In this document: positions 18,754 to 27,601 of the stretch, piece after piece
How positions within the stretch are numbered: position 1 is the first letter of the stretch
How the letters are laid out: each line of letters opens with the position of its first letter
Assembly (NCBI GenBank): GCA_017651185.1
Contig: JAGCDJ010000025.1
Location: 248,001-312,000 of the forward strand
Length of the DNA: 64,000 bases
Direction: 5' to 3'
From: Bacteroidales bacterium
GTDB taxonomy: Bacteria > Bacteroidota > Bacteroidia > Bacteroidales > ML635J-15
Made by a program: the position numbers and the translations under genes
Notes under the pieces: model-generated
What the model saw: the letters and a program-made list of their open reading frames with translations, nothing else
Told to the model about the DNA's origin: nothing
The model's database searches: none

Positions 18754-18820
18754 ATGGACAATGAATAATTGACAACTGATAATGAATAATTTGTGGTGTC
18801 GTTGCGTGCAACGACACCAC
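18754..18820. repeat. Composite palindrome plus A/T array, copy 2 (inverted)
   Basis: GTGGTGTCGTTGC (18793-18805) is an exact inverted match of GCAACGACACCAC (18808-18820). It is preceded by the A/T array ATGGACAATGAATAATTGAC and related units (18754-18792). It is the reverse of the element at 13471. Confidence 0.75.
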
Positions 18821-18841
18821 ATAGAAAACAGAAACTAAGAA

Positions 18842-19393
18842 ATGAATAAAATAAATATTTTCCTTATAATTTTTGCTTTTGCAACTGTTTACTTGCTATT
18901 CTCGTGCACAGGCGAAAACGAAAAACCAATTCCCGCAGTTCTTACTGCCGATACACTTGCTACCGTATATGACTTTTCCGTTACCGATACGTTCGATACA
19001 GGGGAAACTCGTCGCATTAGGTTCTTCGACAAGGCAGACAGCACATCCGCTAAGTACGAAAAGCGCTACTACAAGAGCGGCAACATCTGCATGGAAGGTC
19101 CGCTCGATAGCAACAACCTGCGCAATGGACGTTGGATTGCTTGGTACGAGTGCGGAAAGGTTTGGAGTACGGGCGACTATACGCACGGTTTGCGCGATGG
19201 CGAAAACAAGGTGTATTACGTTAATGGTCAAGTGCAGTACAACAAGAAGTATGTCAACGATACTGCCGAAGGCATCTGGTCTTTCTATTTGGAGGATGGT
19301 ACAGAACTTATGAAAGTGATTTACGAAAAGGGAAAAGTCATTGAGCAGGTACAGCTTGTCAGTCCCGATAGTTTAAGAAATCTTTCACGTTGA
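18842..19393 (+). CDS. MORN-repeat lipoprotein
   Basis: Probable envelope lipoprotein, 183 residues, with a lipobox ending at Cys22 (LLFSC). After a Thr/Asp-rich linker it holds four or so MORN/YwqK-type units (about 75-165) with the pattern YKSGNI ... GPLDSNNLRNGRWIAWYECGKVWSTGDYTHGLRDGE ... YYVNGQVQYNKKY ... GIWSFYLEDG. These are the same repeat type as in the 607-residue protein at 56530. The function of such secreted MORN-like proteins in Bacteroidota is unknown; database labels as an antitoxin derive from YwqK and are not supported here, as no toxin gene is adjacent. Confidence 0.82.
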   Translation: MNKINIFLIIFAFATVYLLFSCTGENEKPIPAVLTADTLATVYDFSVTDTFDTGETRRIRFFDKADSTSAKYEKRYYKSGNICMEGPLDSNNLRNGRWIAWYECGKVWSTGDYTHGLRDGENKVYYVNGQVQYNKKYVNDTAEGIWSFYLEDGTELMKVIYEKGKVIEQVQLVSPDSLRNLSR

Positions 19394-19410
19394 CATAATC
19401 GGTTATCACT

Positions 19411-19418
19411 TAATTTTG
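19411..19418 (+). promoter_or_regulatory. -7 element of M16 peptidase gene
   Basis: TAATTTTG matches TAnnTTTG, 28 bases before the ATG; TTGACA lies at 19390-19395, with a shorter spacing than usual. Confidence 0.5.
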
Positions 19419-19446
19419 CCGGCAGAAAATTTTAAAATTATATACA

Positions 19447-22248
19447 ATGAGAAAATTCACATTTTTGTTGCTCTTTGTAGTCCTTAGCATAGGAGCAGCA
19501 TTTTCGCAGGGTTTGGCACTTTCCGACAAGTTGCCCAACGACCCGAAGGTAATTGTAGGCAAACTCGACAACGGTATGACCTACTACATTAGGCAGAACT
19601 CAATTCCAGAAAATCGTGCAGAACTAACTCTCGCAGTTTATGCAGGTTCGGTTCTCGAAACCGAAGAGCAGCGCGGTTTGGCTCACTTTACAGAGCACAT
19701 GGCGTTCAACGGAAGTACACACTTCAGCAAGAACGAACTCGTAAACTACATGGAATCTATAGGTATGCAGTTCGGTAGCGAAGTAAACGCCTACACATCG
19801 TTCGACGAAACCGTTTATGGAATCAAGGTTCCGACCGACAACAGCGAATTCATCGACAAGGGTTTGCTCGTTCTTTACGACTGGGCACACGAACTTTCGA
19901 TGGACGACGATATGATTAACGATGAAAGAGGTGTTATCCACGAAGAATGGCGTTTGAGCCAAGGCGCACAGACACGTCTGCAAAACGATATGCTTACCGC
20001 TGTTTTCAACGGTTCAAAGTATGCAGAACGTCTCCCGATTGGTCTTATGGAAGTTGTTGACTACTTCGACCCGAAGGTAATAAAGGATTTCTACAAGACT
20101 TGGTATCGTCCCGACCTCATGGCAGTTATCGCTGTTGGTGACTTCGACCCAGCCGATATGGAAAACCGCATTAAGAAGCAGTTCTCACAAATTCCAAAAC
20201 CCGAAAATCCAAAAGCACGTCCAACGGAAATCATTCCCGACCACAAGGAAACCGTTGTAAAGCTTTCGAGCGACCCGGAATGCCCTGCTACTATGGTTTA
20301 CGTTTTCTACAAGCACCCACAGACCAAAACTGTTACAGTTGCTGACGCACGTCGCGACATGGTTTCGTCACTCATGACGCAAATGCTTATAGCTCGTTTC
20401 TCAGAAATTGCTTTAGCTCCAAATCCTCCTTTCGTACAGGCATTTGGCGCTTATTCTCCATTTATGGGAGGAAAGGATGCCTTTATGAATCTTGCTGTAT
20501 TGCAGAACGACAAGATTGAAAATGCTGTCAAGGTTCTCGCTACCGAAAACCAGAGAATGATTCAGCACGGCTTTACTCAGACCGAACTCGACCGTGCAAA
20601 GAAGGACATGCTAAAGATGATTGAAAAGCAGTACAACGAACGCGACAAACAGAAATCGGAAAGTTATATCAATGAATACAAGGCAAACTTCATGCCGCCT
20701 CATTCAGCATTTATGAGTGCAGAATATGAACATCAGCTTTACAACAAGTATATTCCCGAAATTACACTCGACGATGTAAACAATTATGCTAAAACTATGA
20801 TTACCGACGAAAACTGCGTGGTATTCGTTATGGCACCAGAAAAGGAAGGTTTCAAGCTCCCGACCGAAGCACAGATAAGAAAGGCATTTGAGGAAGCAAA
20901 CCAGGCAAGCACTGAACCATACGTTGACAAGGTTGCTGACAAACCGTTGGTTGACGCACTCGGACCGAAGGGTAAAGTTTCGAAGAAAGTTGTAAACAAG
21001 CAGTTTGGTTACGAAACATGGACTTTGAGCAACGGCGTAAAGGTAGTTTTGAAGCACACTGACTTCAAGGCCGACGAAATTACAATGACTGCCAAGAGCG
21101 AAGGCGGTTACTCAAAATTTAGTGCAAAGGATGCTCTTACAGCAAAATGCATAGTTGATGTAATGGACGAAAGTGGTCTTGGAAACTACGATGCAACCGA
21201 ACTTCAGAAATATCTCTCTGGTAAGAATGCACATGTGTCGCCATATATTGGTGAAACCGAAGAAGGATTTACTGGCAGTTGCGACGTGGAAGGATTTGAA
21301 ACCATGCTCGAACTTGTAAATGCTTATTTCACAAAGCCAAAATTCAGCGAAGATGCTTTCAATTCATATATTGAAAAGCAAAAGGGTATGCTCGAAAATG
21401 CAATGCTCGACCCGCAAAGCGTATGGCAGGATTCTTTGAGATGGATTATGGGCAATTACAGCGAATATCGCAAACCTATGACTCCTGCTATGCTTGATGA
21501 GGTTAACTTCAAGAACATGAGCAAATTGTACAAAAATCGTTTCAACGACCCATGCAACTTCACATTCTACTTTGTTGGAAATGTTGACGCTAAGAAGGTA
21601 AAACCATTGGTTGAAAAGTATTTGGCTTCGCTTGAAACTGTTGAACGTAACGAAACTTTTGTTGACCTTGGAATTAGACCACCAAAGGGTGCTGTTGAAA
21701 AGGATGTAAGAAAAGGCAAGGATGACAAGTGTATTGAAATTATCATGTTCCATGGCGATTTCAACTACAATGCTCAGAACAATACTGAAATCGATGCAAT
21801 ATGCAAGATACTCACCACCAAGCTTCTCGAACAGATTCGTGAAAAGGAAAGCGGTGTATATTCAATAGGCGCATATCCTGCAACATCGAAAACTCCTCAT
21901 GAAACTTATGTTGTACAAATTTTCTACAGTTGTGACCCTGCAAGAGAACCAGAACTTAAGGAAAAGATTTTCAATGTGATAAAATCTATTCAGGGTGGTG
22001 ACATAAGCGATGAGGAAATTGCTAAGGTTATCGAAAAGAAGAAACGTGAACACGAAACCGAAGTAAAGGAAAACAGATACTGGAGAGGTCTTGTTATCGA
22101 CCTTGTAGAGGGTGATATCACTCCCGAAGAGGCAACAGGCGAGGATGCTCGCATCAATGCAATAAACAAGGACCAGATGGTAAAGGCAGCTGAAAAATAC
22201 TTCAAGTTCGACAGCTACACAAAGGTTAGACTTGTTCCCGAAAAATAG
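19447..22248 (+). CDS. M16 family zinc metallopeptidase (pitrilysin/PqqL-like)
   Basis: Secreted or periplasmic zinc peptidase that probably degrades peptides. The 933 residues begin with a signal peptide (MRKFTFLLLFVVLSIGAAFSQ). The inverted zinc motif HxxEH is intact (His80, Glu83, His84 in HFTEHMAFNG) and the distal ligand Glu160 lies 76 residues later (DERGVIHEEW), as expected for an active first half. The second half (about 520-933) repeats the fold without the motif, as usual for the two-domain clamp of the family. A promoter element precedes it and a perfect terminator hairpin follows, so it is a single-gene transcript. Confidence 0.94.
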   Translation: MRKFTFLLLFVVLSIGAAFSQGLALSDKLPNDPKVIVGKLDNGMTYYIRQNSIPENRAELTLAVYAGSVLETEEQRGLAHFTEHMAFNGSTHFSKNELVNYMESIGMQFGSEVNAYTSFDETVYGIKVPTDNSEFIDKGLLVLYDWAHELSMDDDMINDERGVIHEEWRLSQGAQTRLQNDMLTAVFNGSKYAERLPIGLMEVVDYFDPKVIKDFYKTWYRPDLMAVIAVGDFDPADMENRIKKQFSQIPKPENPKARPTEIIPDHKETVVKLSSDPECPATMVYVFYKHPQTKTVTVADARRDMVSSLMTQMLIARFSEIALAPNPPFVQAFGAYSPFMGGKDAFMNLAVLQNDKIENAVKVLATENQRMIQHGFTQTELDRAKKDMLKMIEKQYNERDKQKSESYINEYKANFMPPHSAFMSAEYEHQLYNKYIPEITLDDVNNYAKTMITDENCVVFVMAPEKEGFKLPTEAQIRKAFEEANQASTEPYVDKVADKPLVDALGPKGKVSKKVVNKQFGYETWTLSNGVKVVLKHTDFKADEITMTAKSEGGYSKFSAKDALTAKCIVDVMDESGLGNYDATELQKYLSGKNAHVSPYIGETEEGFTGSCDVEGFETMLELVNAYFTKPKFSEDAFNSYIEKQKGMLENAMLDPQSVWQDSLRWIMGNYSEYRKPMTPAMLDEVNFKNMSKLYKNRFNDPCNFTFYFVGNVDAKKVKPLVEKYLASLETVERNETFVDLGIRPPKGAVEKDVRKGKDDKCIEIIMFHGDFNYNAQNNTEIDAICKILTTKLLEQIREKESGVYSIGAYPATSKTPHETYVVQIFYSCDPAREPELKEKIFNVIKSIQGGDISDEEIAKVIEKKKREHETEVKENRYWRGLVIDLVEGDITPEEATGEDARINAINKDQMVKAAEKYFKFDSYTKVRLVPEK

Positions 22249-22270
22249 TATCAATTACAAATAACAACGA

Positions 22271-22299
22271 AAAAGAGGATGCGAGCATCCTCTTTTTTT
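22271..22299 (+). terminator. Perfect 12-bp hairpin terminator
   Basis: AAAAGAGGATGC (22271-22282) and GCATCCTCTTTT (22285-22296) are exact inverted repeats, followed by a run of T. The hairpin can act on both strands. Confidence 0.9.
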
Positions 22300-22312
22300 G
22301 TTGAACTTTTCT

Positions 22313-22320
22313 TACTTTTG
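22313..22320 (+). promoter_or_regulatory. -7 element of AtoE-type transporter gene
   Basis: TACTTTTG, 17 bases before ATG 22338 and directly after the upstream terminator. Confidence 0.6.
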
Positions 22321-22337
22321 CACCAAAATATCAGGAA

Positions 22338-23690
22338 ATGTTTCAGAAAATAATAAATGGCTGTGTGAAGTTGGTGCAGAAATTACTGCCCGAACCGTTC
22401 ATTTTTGCTGTGATTCTTACCGTGGTGGCTTTTGCTATCGCAATGCCGGTCTGCCACCAGACGCCACTCGAGGTGGTGGAGAACTGGGGCAACGGAGTTT
22501 GGTCGCTGCTTGCATTTGCCATGCAGATGGCACTCGTCCTTGTTTGTGGTTCTACTCTTGCATCGGCACCGCTTATTAAGCGAGGTATAAGTTGGCTTGC
22601 ATCGTTGCCCAAGAAACCAATGGGTGCAATAGCATTGGTAACGGCCGTTTCGTCGCTTGCCTGCTGGCTCAACTGGGGATTCGGGTTGATTGTCGGCGTA
22701 ATATTTGCAAAGGAAATTGCAAAGAAACTGCAGGGTGTAGATTATCGTTTGCTGATTGCCTCTGCATATAGCGGTTTCGTTGTATGGCATGCAGGTCTTT
22801 CGGGTTCTATTCCATTGACAATGGCAACCCAGGGCAGTGGACTTAAAGAGGTCACCAGAGGTGCATTGGAAAATCCTATCCCTATAACCGACACAGTATT
22901 AAGTCCATACAACATTGTTATTGTAGCCCTGATAATAGTTGCCCTTGTTGCGGTAAATGCGCTTATGCTCCCGAAACCAGAAAAAGTGGTTTCTATAAAT
23001 CCCCAGCTGCTTGTCGATGACGAACCTGTCAAAATAGAAAATGGTAGTACTCCTGCCGAGAAAATGGAAAATAGTCGTATTTTGAGTTGGGTGATTGCTG
23101 CATTGGGACTTACTTATCTTGTTATCAAGTTGTTTTTCCGTGGAGGTTCTCTAGACCTTAATTCTGTGATAATGTTATTTTTGTTCCTAGGAGTCATACT
23201 TCATGGAACGCCCTTGTCGTATGTTCGTGCGTTCACAAAGTCGGCAACAGGGGCAGCGGGAATACTTCTTCAGTTTCCGTTCTATGCCGGCATTATGGGA
23301 ATCATAACTGGTGTTGGAGAATCGGGAATTTGTCTTGGCACAGTCATAAGCGATGCCTGCATATCTGTCTCTACACCGCAGACTTATCCGCTGTTGACTT
23401 TCCTATGTGCTGCAGTATTAAATATGTTCGTTCCATCGGGAGGCGGCCACTGGGCAATTCAGGCACCAATAATGTTTACTGCTGGTGCTAATCTTGCTGT
23501 TGATCCAGGACTTACGGGCATGGCAATTTCGTGGGGCGACGCATGGACAAACCTCATTCAGCCGTTCTGGGCAATTCCAGCATTAGCCATTGCAAAGCTT
23601 AACGCAAAGGACATTATGGGATTCTGTATTATAGATTTGGTTATAACGGGAATAATTATCTGCGGCGGACTACTTGTCTGGGCATGGTAG
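22338..23690 (+). CDS. AtoE-family short-chain fatty acid transporter
   Basis: Inner-membrane carrier of the AtoE family, known for uptake of short-chain fatty acids. The 450 residues form roughly ten to twelve hydrophobic segments. Family-typical blocks include the N-terminal PEPFIFAVILTVVAFAIA, the central LACWLNWGFGLIVGVIFAKE and SGFVVWHAGLSGSIPLTMAT, and the C-terminal VPSGGGHWAIQAPIM and WGDAWTNLIQPFWAIP. No ato catabolic genes are adjacent, so the direction of transport and the substrate remain open. The ATG is 17 bases after TACTTTTG. Confidence 0.93.
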   Translation: MFQKIINGCVKLVQKLLPEPFIFAVILTVVAFAIAMPVCHQTPLEVVENWGNGVWSLLAFAMQMALVLVCGSTLASAPLIKRGISWLASLPKKPMGAIALVTAVSSLACWLNWGFGLIVGVIFAKEIAKKLQGVDYRLLIASAYSGFVVWHAGLSGSIPLTMATQGSGLKEVTRGALENPIPITDTVLSPYNIVIVALIIVALVAVNALMLPKPEKVVSINPQLLVDDEPVKIENGSTPAEKMENSRILSWVIAALGLTYLVIKLFFRGGSLDLNSVIMLFLFLGVILHGTPLSYVRAFTKSATGAAGILLQFPFYAGIMGIITGVGESGICLGTVISDACISVSTPQTYPLLTFLCAAVLNMFVPSGGGHWAIQAPIMFTAGANLAVDPGLTGMAISWGDAWTNLIQPFWAIPALAIAKLNAKDIMGFCIIDLVITGIIICGGLLVWAW

Positions 23691-23783
23691 ATTTTTATTC
23701 TGCATTTTATCTAGTGCTTAGTCTTTTTTTTTCGAGAAAAGGATTTCAAACCAGTCTTAGTGATGGTGGTGGAATAGAAAGGT

Positions 23784-24353
23784 TTAAAGTTTATATTCCA
23801 TTTTGGTATATTCCGATCCGAAGGCCACAATATTTTCAATTGGAGAAAAACCGAGTTGCGCATAATATTCCTGCAAGCGCTTGTGATATTTTTCGACTAA
23901 AAGTGTAAAATATTTATAACCAAGCATTTCACTGTTTTCAATTGCTTTTTTCATCAGCAAATGTCCGATGCCTTTCCCTCTGAATTTCGCTTTAATTGCC
24001 ATGCAGTCGAGATAATATTCACCAGGTCCTGTTTCCATTGGATTATTGCGCAAGTCTAGACCACTTTCTTCGTATAGAATGTCGAATGTGCGTTTTCGCA
24101 AAGTAGCATAATTGTCTCCGCAATAGGATATTAGACATCCTACAGCATCTCCGTTTACTTCTGCAATAAGACTATTTTTACAACTATATAACCGAGTGTT
24201 ATCAAGAGTGGCATCTTTCAGATTTTGAAAAGACTTTTCCATATTAGCTGGAATAGAAGCATCTATGTCAAGGATTTCCATAGCAGCCAATACGCATTTA
24301 GCCACAATTGTTGCATCTTTTTCAGTAGCTTGTCGGATGGTTATGTCATTCAT
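23784..24353 (-). CDS. GNAT family N-acetyltransferase
   Basis: Likely acetyl-CoA-dependent N-acetyltransferase of unknown substrate, about 189 residues. The start ATG at 24353 (MNDITIRQATEKDA) is 4 bases after the stop of the upstream gene. The longer frame to 24407 would overlap it and adds a low-complexity start, so I rejected it. Motif A, the acetyl-CoA pyrophosphate loop, is seen as YLDCMAIKAKFRGKGIGHLLM (RGKGIG). The C-terminal segment EYYAQLGFSPIEN is also typical. It is the last gene of a four-gene minus-strand operon that begins with ftsE. Confidence 0.88.
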   Translation of the reverse strand: MNDITIRQATEKDATIVAKCVLAAMEILDIDASIPANMEKSFQNLKDATLDNTRLYSCKNSLIAEVNGDAVGCLISYCGDNYATLRKRTFDILYEESGLDLRNNPMETGPGEYYLDCMAIKAKFRGKGIGHLLMKKAIENSEMLGYKYFTLLVEKYHKRLQEYYAQLGFSPIENIVAFGSEYTKMEYKL

Positions 24354-24357
24354 TATT

Positions 24358-25737
24358 TTAGTTTGATTCTTCCGAATTTTTGGATTCCTCTGCTGCAATT
24401 GCTTCATTTTCTTTCCGTTTTGTTGATAATATTTCTAGCCAGCCGAGCGCGAAGAACGGAATAAGTGGAATTTTGAACCTGACTAGTGCTCCAAAGTTGG
24501 ATGTAGAAATACCGATACCAAGAGCAAGTACTACAGAAAATAGGAAGCACATGCTCACAAATGGATTGCCAAGTATTTGTTTCAGAGAATATTTTATTCC
24601 CGCCTTGAAGAACACGAATATTGAAAGCAAAAGGAGTGCTGTATTTTCCAATCCCGACAAAAGCATTACAGCGCTGCCGCTCTCAAATATGAACGGGCGG
24701 TACAATCCAGCAATTATTGCTTTTGGGCCCATGCTTATTAAACTTCCGATAGAACCGTCAAAGTCGCCAATGTCGAAAGAGTGTCCTTGGTAGTATTCCT
24801 GTTTCAAGTCCTGTTGTGTTACACTAGCCTGGTTAAGCATTGAATCTACATTGCTGAATGTGCCACCTACACTTTCTCCAACAAACCTTAAGGCATACAT
24901 ACCTCCGAATGCAACAATAAGTATAAGCAAAGGTGCAATAATAAATTTGAAAAGTGTACTTTTTACTCTGTTGATATATCCACTTCCAAGCCATACCATA
25001 CAACCTGCTATTGCGGCGTATAGGATGTAAACTTTCAGTTCCATTACGATATAGGCACTTAACAAAAGTCCCAAAATAGTGGATATTCGGATTTTCCTGT
25101 CGAAGAAAATCTTAGCAAAGCACATTATGAATACAAGGTTAAAGGTAAATGTAAAACTATCTTTCATAAGTGCTGAACTCCAGAATCCGACTGATGGAAT
25201 CATCATTATGCATATGAATGTAAATTTATCGCTACAATTTATCTTAGTGCGTATATATCGGAAGAATTTCCAGTTTAGCAAGTACGTAAATACCGCCAAA
25301 CAAATATTGATGGTATAATAGTTGTCGCCACCAATAATTGCAAATGGCGAAAGAAATCTATGAACGGCATATCTGGATGGGTCGCGTAGTACAGGATAGT
25401 AAGCAAGTCCTGGAGTAAGCGTTTGTATGTTGTTACCATCTATTGTATCGAACATTATTCTGAAGTATGAAGTTGGATCTTGAAATAAGACCTGTCCCAA
25501 TCTTTGTGATGCCATATAGTAGTAATATGTATCACCGGCCCAGTTGTAGTAGAAGTCATAGATTACGGCAAATCCAATGCAACAAGTCATCTTGAAAGCA
25601 AACCCAATAAAGAAGTACCGCCTTGTTTCATCATCGTTCTTGTACTTGAACAGCGATATGAACCACACAATCAGGAAGGCCAATGCCAAATATCCCAATA
25701 TGAGTAGTATGCCTTCAAGCGTCAGAAACTTGTGCAT
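24358..25737 (-). CDS. Polytopic membrane protein of unknown function
   Basis: Inner-membrane protein, 459 residues, with about ten to twelve hydrophobic segments. A soluble or periplasmic loop near residues 68-125 is rich in Tyr and Asp (NWAGDTYYYYMASQRLGQVLF), a pattern seen in membrane glycosyltransferases or O-antigen polymerase-like proteins, but no catalytic motif can be named. A second hydrophilic loop lies near residues 290-325 (SVGGTFSNVDSMLNQ). The C-terminus is charged (KRKENEAIAAEESKNSEESN). It sits 15 bases after the acid phosphatase gene and 4 bases before the GNAT gene. Confidence 0.8.
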   Translation of the reverse strand: MHKFLTLEGILLILGYLALAFLIVWFISLFKYKNDDETRRYFFIGFAFKMTCCIGFAVIYDFYYNWAGDTYYYYMASQRLGQVLFQDPTSYFRIMFDTIDGNNIQTLTPGLAYYPVLRDPSRYAVHRFLSPFAIIGGDNYYTINICLAVFTYLLNWKFFRYIRTKINCSDKFTFICIMMIPSVGFWSSALMKDSFTFTFNLVFIMCFAKIFFDRKIRISTILGLLLSAYIVMELKVYILYAAIAGCMVWLGSGYINRVKSTLFKFIIAPLLILIVAFGGMYALRFVGESVGGTFSNVDSMLNQASVTQQDLKQEYYQGHSFDIGDFDGSIGSLISMGPKAIIAGLYRPFIFESGSAVMLLSGLENTALLLLSIFVFFKAGIKYSLKQILGNPFVSMCFLFSVVLALGIGISTSNFGALVRFKIPLIPFFALGWLEILSTKRKENEAIAAEESKNSEESN

Positions 25738-25752
25738 TGATGGGGTAGGTGT

Positions 25753-26574
25753 TTAGAAGGTTTTGAGTGCGTTGATGCGGTTTTCGCGTGCATTTTTTTC
25801 CTTGTCGGCAAGGATTGGTTTTTCCCATGTGCCGTATGTTGGATTGGGAAGCACAATGTAGCGGGAACCAAGCAGTTCAACTATTTCATCGGTTTCAGTC
25901 AACATATCGCCTTTGGTCTTGCGCTCATCGAAAATTTCGGTGTGGTCGCCTAAGTTGTCACCGACAAGCATTACAATTTCGTATTTTTCAGAAACCAGTT
26001 CGCGACGTTCCTTCTTGCAACTCGATGCGTCCTTTTCCTTCATGTAGAAGTTTTCTGCGGGAACTTCGGGGAAACCGAGTTTTTTCATGTTAGTCATTGT
26101 GGGTTCAAGTTCTTCGGGATATCGGTTCGATATGAAGATTATCTCTACGCCAAGTGACTGTGCGTATTTCAAGAAGTCAATAGCTCCAGGCACTTCGGTA
26201 GCATCGGCTTTCGATGTCCATATTGCCCAAGTGGAATCGCAGAACGATGTGCCTTCTGCCGCCATGTATGCTTCGTAGTAACTGTTGTCGAGTACGGTTT
26301 CATCAATATCGAGAACTACTGCTGCTGGTTTGTCGGTCTGTTTGGTTTTGATGTTTTCTGCAAGGACAACTTTTGCAATTTTGTAGGTCTGCAGACAACA
26401 AGCGCGATATTCGGCTGAATGTTGCATCCACAAAGTTGCGTTTATAAGATTATCGCTTTCACCACATTCGGTGGTGGGTGCATCAGGTTCTGTTGTGTTT
26501 TCAACACACTTTTTTTGGCAAGCAAGCAAAGAGATACTTGCAATTGCTATTATATAAAATATGCGTTTTGTCAT
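25753..26574 (-). CDS. Acid phosphatase lipoprotein, e(P4)/HAD class C
   Basis: Outer-membrane or periplasmic lipoprotein phosphatase acting on nucleotides or other phosphomonoesters. The signal ends in a lipobox with Cys19 (SLLAC). The HAD nucleophile motif is VVLDIDETVLD (Asp89, Asp91). FISNRYPEELEP supplies motif II, KKERRELV the Lys, and MLVGDNLGDHTE the acidic motif. Length (273) agrees with Haemophilus-type P4 (5'-nucleotidase for NAD/NMN uptake). The start codon overlaps the ftsE stop (ATGA arrangement at 26571-26574), so it is translated together with ftsE. Confidence 0.9.
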   Translation of the reverse strand: MTKRIFYIIAIASISLLACQKKCVENTTEPDAPTTECGESDNLINATLWMQHSAEYRACCLQTYKIAKVVLAENIKTKQTDKPAAVVLDIDETVLDNSYYEAYMAAEGTSFCDSTWAIWTSKADATEVPGAIDFLKYAQSLGVEIIFISNRYPEELEPTMTNMKKLGFPEVPAENFYMKEKDASSCKKERRELVSEKYEIVMLVGDNLGDHTEIFDERKTKGDMLTETDEIVELLGSRYIVLPNPTYGTWEKPILADKEKNARENRINALKTF

Positions 26575-27392
26575 TGTTCCAAATTTTGAGGTTCAACTTC
26601 TTGAGACACAAAATCTTGCGTTTGTATATTTGTTTCTGGGGCAGCATCAAATATTTCCGATGTTGCAGTTTCAATGTCATCAATGTCGTCAACTGCTATT
26701 GCAATCTTGTTGTCGCCCTGTTCTGTGACGGTCTGGTTGCCGAAAGCATAAATACGACCTGCATATTTGCGGAAAAATCCATGATTGTGGGTTACCATCA
26801 ACACCGATTTGCCGGATTGGCAAAGTTTGTATAGCAAGTCCACAATTACATCGGCACTTTCGGGGTCGAGGTTTCCTGTTGGCTCGTCGGCAAAGATTAT
26901 CGGTGGATTGTTGAGCAATGCTCTTGCTACGCTTACCGACTGCCTTTCACCACCAGATAGTTGTGCTGGCATCGACATTTTCTTGTCCAGCATTCCAACA
27001 CTTTTCAGTACCTCGTTTATGCGTGTTTCAATCTCCTGCTTGTCCTTCCAGCCGGTGGCTTTTAGCACAAAGCGCAGATTTTCGTAAACCGAGCGGTCGT
27101 TCATAAGTTCAAAATCCTGAAAAACCATGCCTATCTTGCGTCGCAGAAGCGGAATTTTATTGTTCTTTATTTTCTTCAAGTCGTAGCCTACAACAGTTGC
27201 TTCTCCTTCAGCTACAGGAAGTTCGCAGTACATGGTTTTCAAAAGACTACTTTTTCCGCTACCAACTTTTCCAATCAGGTAAACAAACTCGCCAACATCG
27301 ACATGGATGTTTACATTTTGCAATATCAACTTGTCGTCCTGATATATGTTCAGACCCTTGACATCAACGAGCAAAGTGCTATTTTCGTCCAT
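26571..27392 (-). CDS. ftsE: FtsE-type ABC ATP-binding protein
   Basis: ATPase subunit that with FtsX controls cell-wall hydrolases at the division site in known systems. I start at ATG 27392 (MDENSTLLVDVKGLN), as the longer frame reads through the promoter. Walker A is GKVGSGKSS (41-49), the Q-loop is in GMVFQDFELM, the signature is LSGGERQSVSVARAL, and Walker B is IIFADEPTGNLDPES. The order and residues fit FtsE better than generic MacB/LolD. An acidic tail of about 50 residues beyond the usual end (GDNKIAIAVDDIDDIE ...) is unusual. No ftsX is adjacent. It is the first gene of the operon with the acid phosphatase. Confidence 0.87.
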   Translation of the reverse strand: MDENSTLLVDVKGLNIYQDDKLILQNVNIHVDVGEFVYLIGKVGSGKSSLLKTMYCELPVAEGEATVVGYDLKKIKNNKIPLLRRKIGMVFQDFELMNDRSVYENLRFVLKATGWKDKQEIETRINEVLKSVGMLDKKMSMPAQLSGGERQSVSVARALLNNPPIIFADEPTGNLDPESADVIVDLLYKLCQSGKSVLMVTHNHGFFRKYAGRIYAFGNQTVTEQGDNKIAIAVDDIDDIETATSEIFDAAPETNIQTQDFVSQEVEPQNLEQ

Positions 27393-27417
27393 AAATATTT
27401 TTATATAAGTGACTTTA

Positions 27418-27425
27418 CAAAGGTA
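27418..27425 (-). promoter_or_regulatory. -7 element of the ftsE operon
   Basis: CAAAGGTA on the plus strand reads TACCTTTG on the minus strand, 25 bases before the ftsE ATG. A partial -33 (TTGC) stands 21 bases further upstream. Confidence 0.6.
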
Positions 27426-27544
27426 GCGGTAGCTATCGAAATATACGCAATGCAATGATTGATAGTAATAAACAATATCGTGTTAATTAAAAGAGGTGTA
27501 AGGTTTGTTTTGGACTATACAAAAACTCTATTTTTGATTTTTGC

Positions 27545-27552
27545 TAAATTTG
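27545..27552 (+). promoter_or_regulatory. -7 element of large TPR gene
   Basis: TAAATTTG matches TAnnTTTG, 49 bases before ATG 27602. It is divergent from the ftsE promoter, with which it shares a 200-base regulatory gap. Confidence 0.5.
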
Positions 27553-27601
27553 GACAATATTGTATTGATAGACACGTTTTTATAGAAATATTGCAGTGTA
27601 T

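Noticed and set aside
18842..19393. Toxin-antitoxin antitoxin (YwqK-like) from the MORN repeats
   Set aside because: The product is a lipoprotein with no toxin gene nearby; the label comes only from the shared repeat. The same applies to 56530-58353.
22298..22579. Small ORF overlapping the AtoE gene start
   Set aside because: It is a shadow frame of the transporter and its leader, with no protein-like features.
24353..24407. Longer N-terminus of the GNAT gene
   Set aside because: It would overlap the upstream gene and adds a low-complexity lysine/asparagine start; ATG 24353 has a tight 4-base gap.
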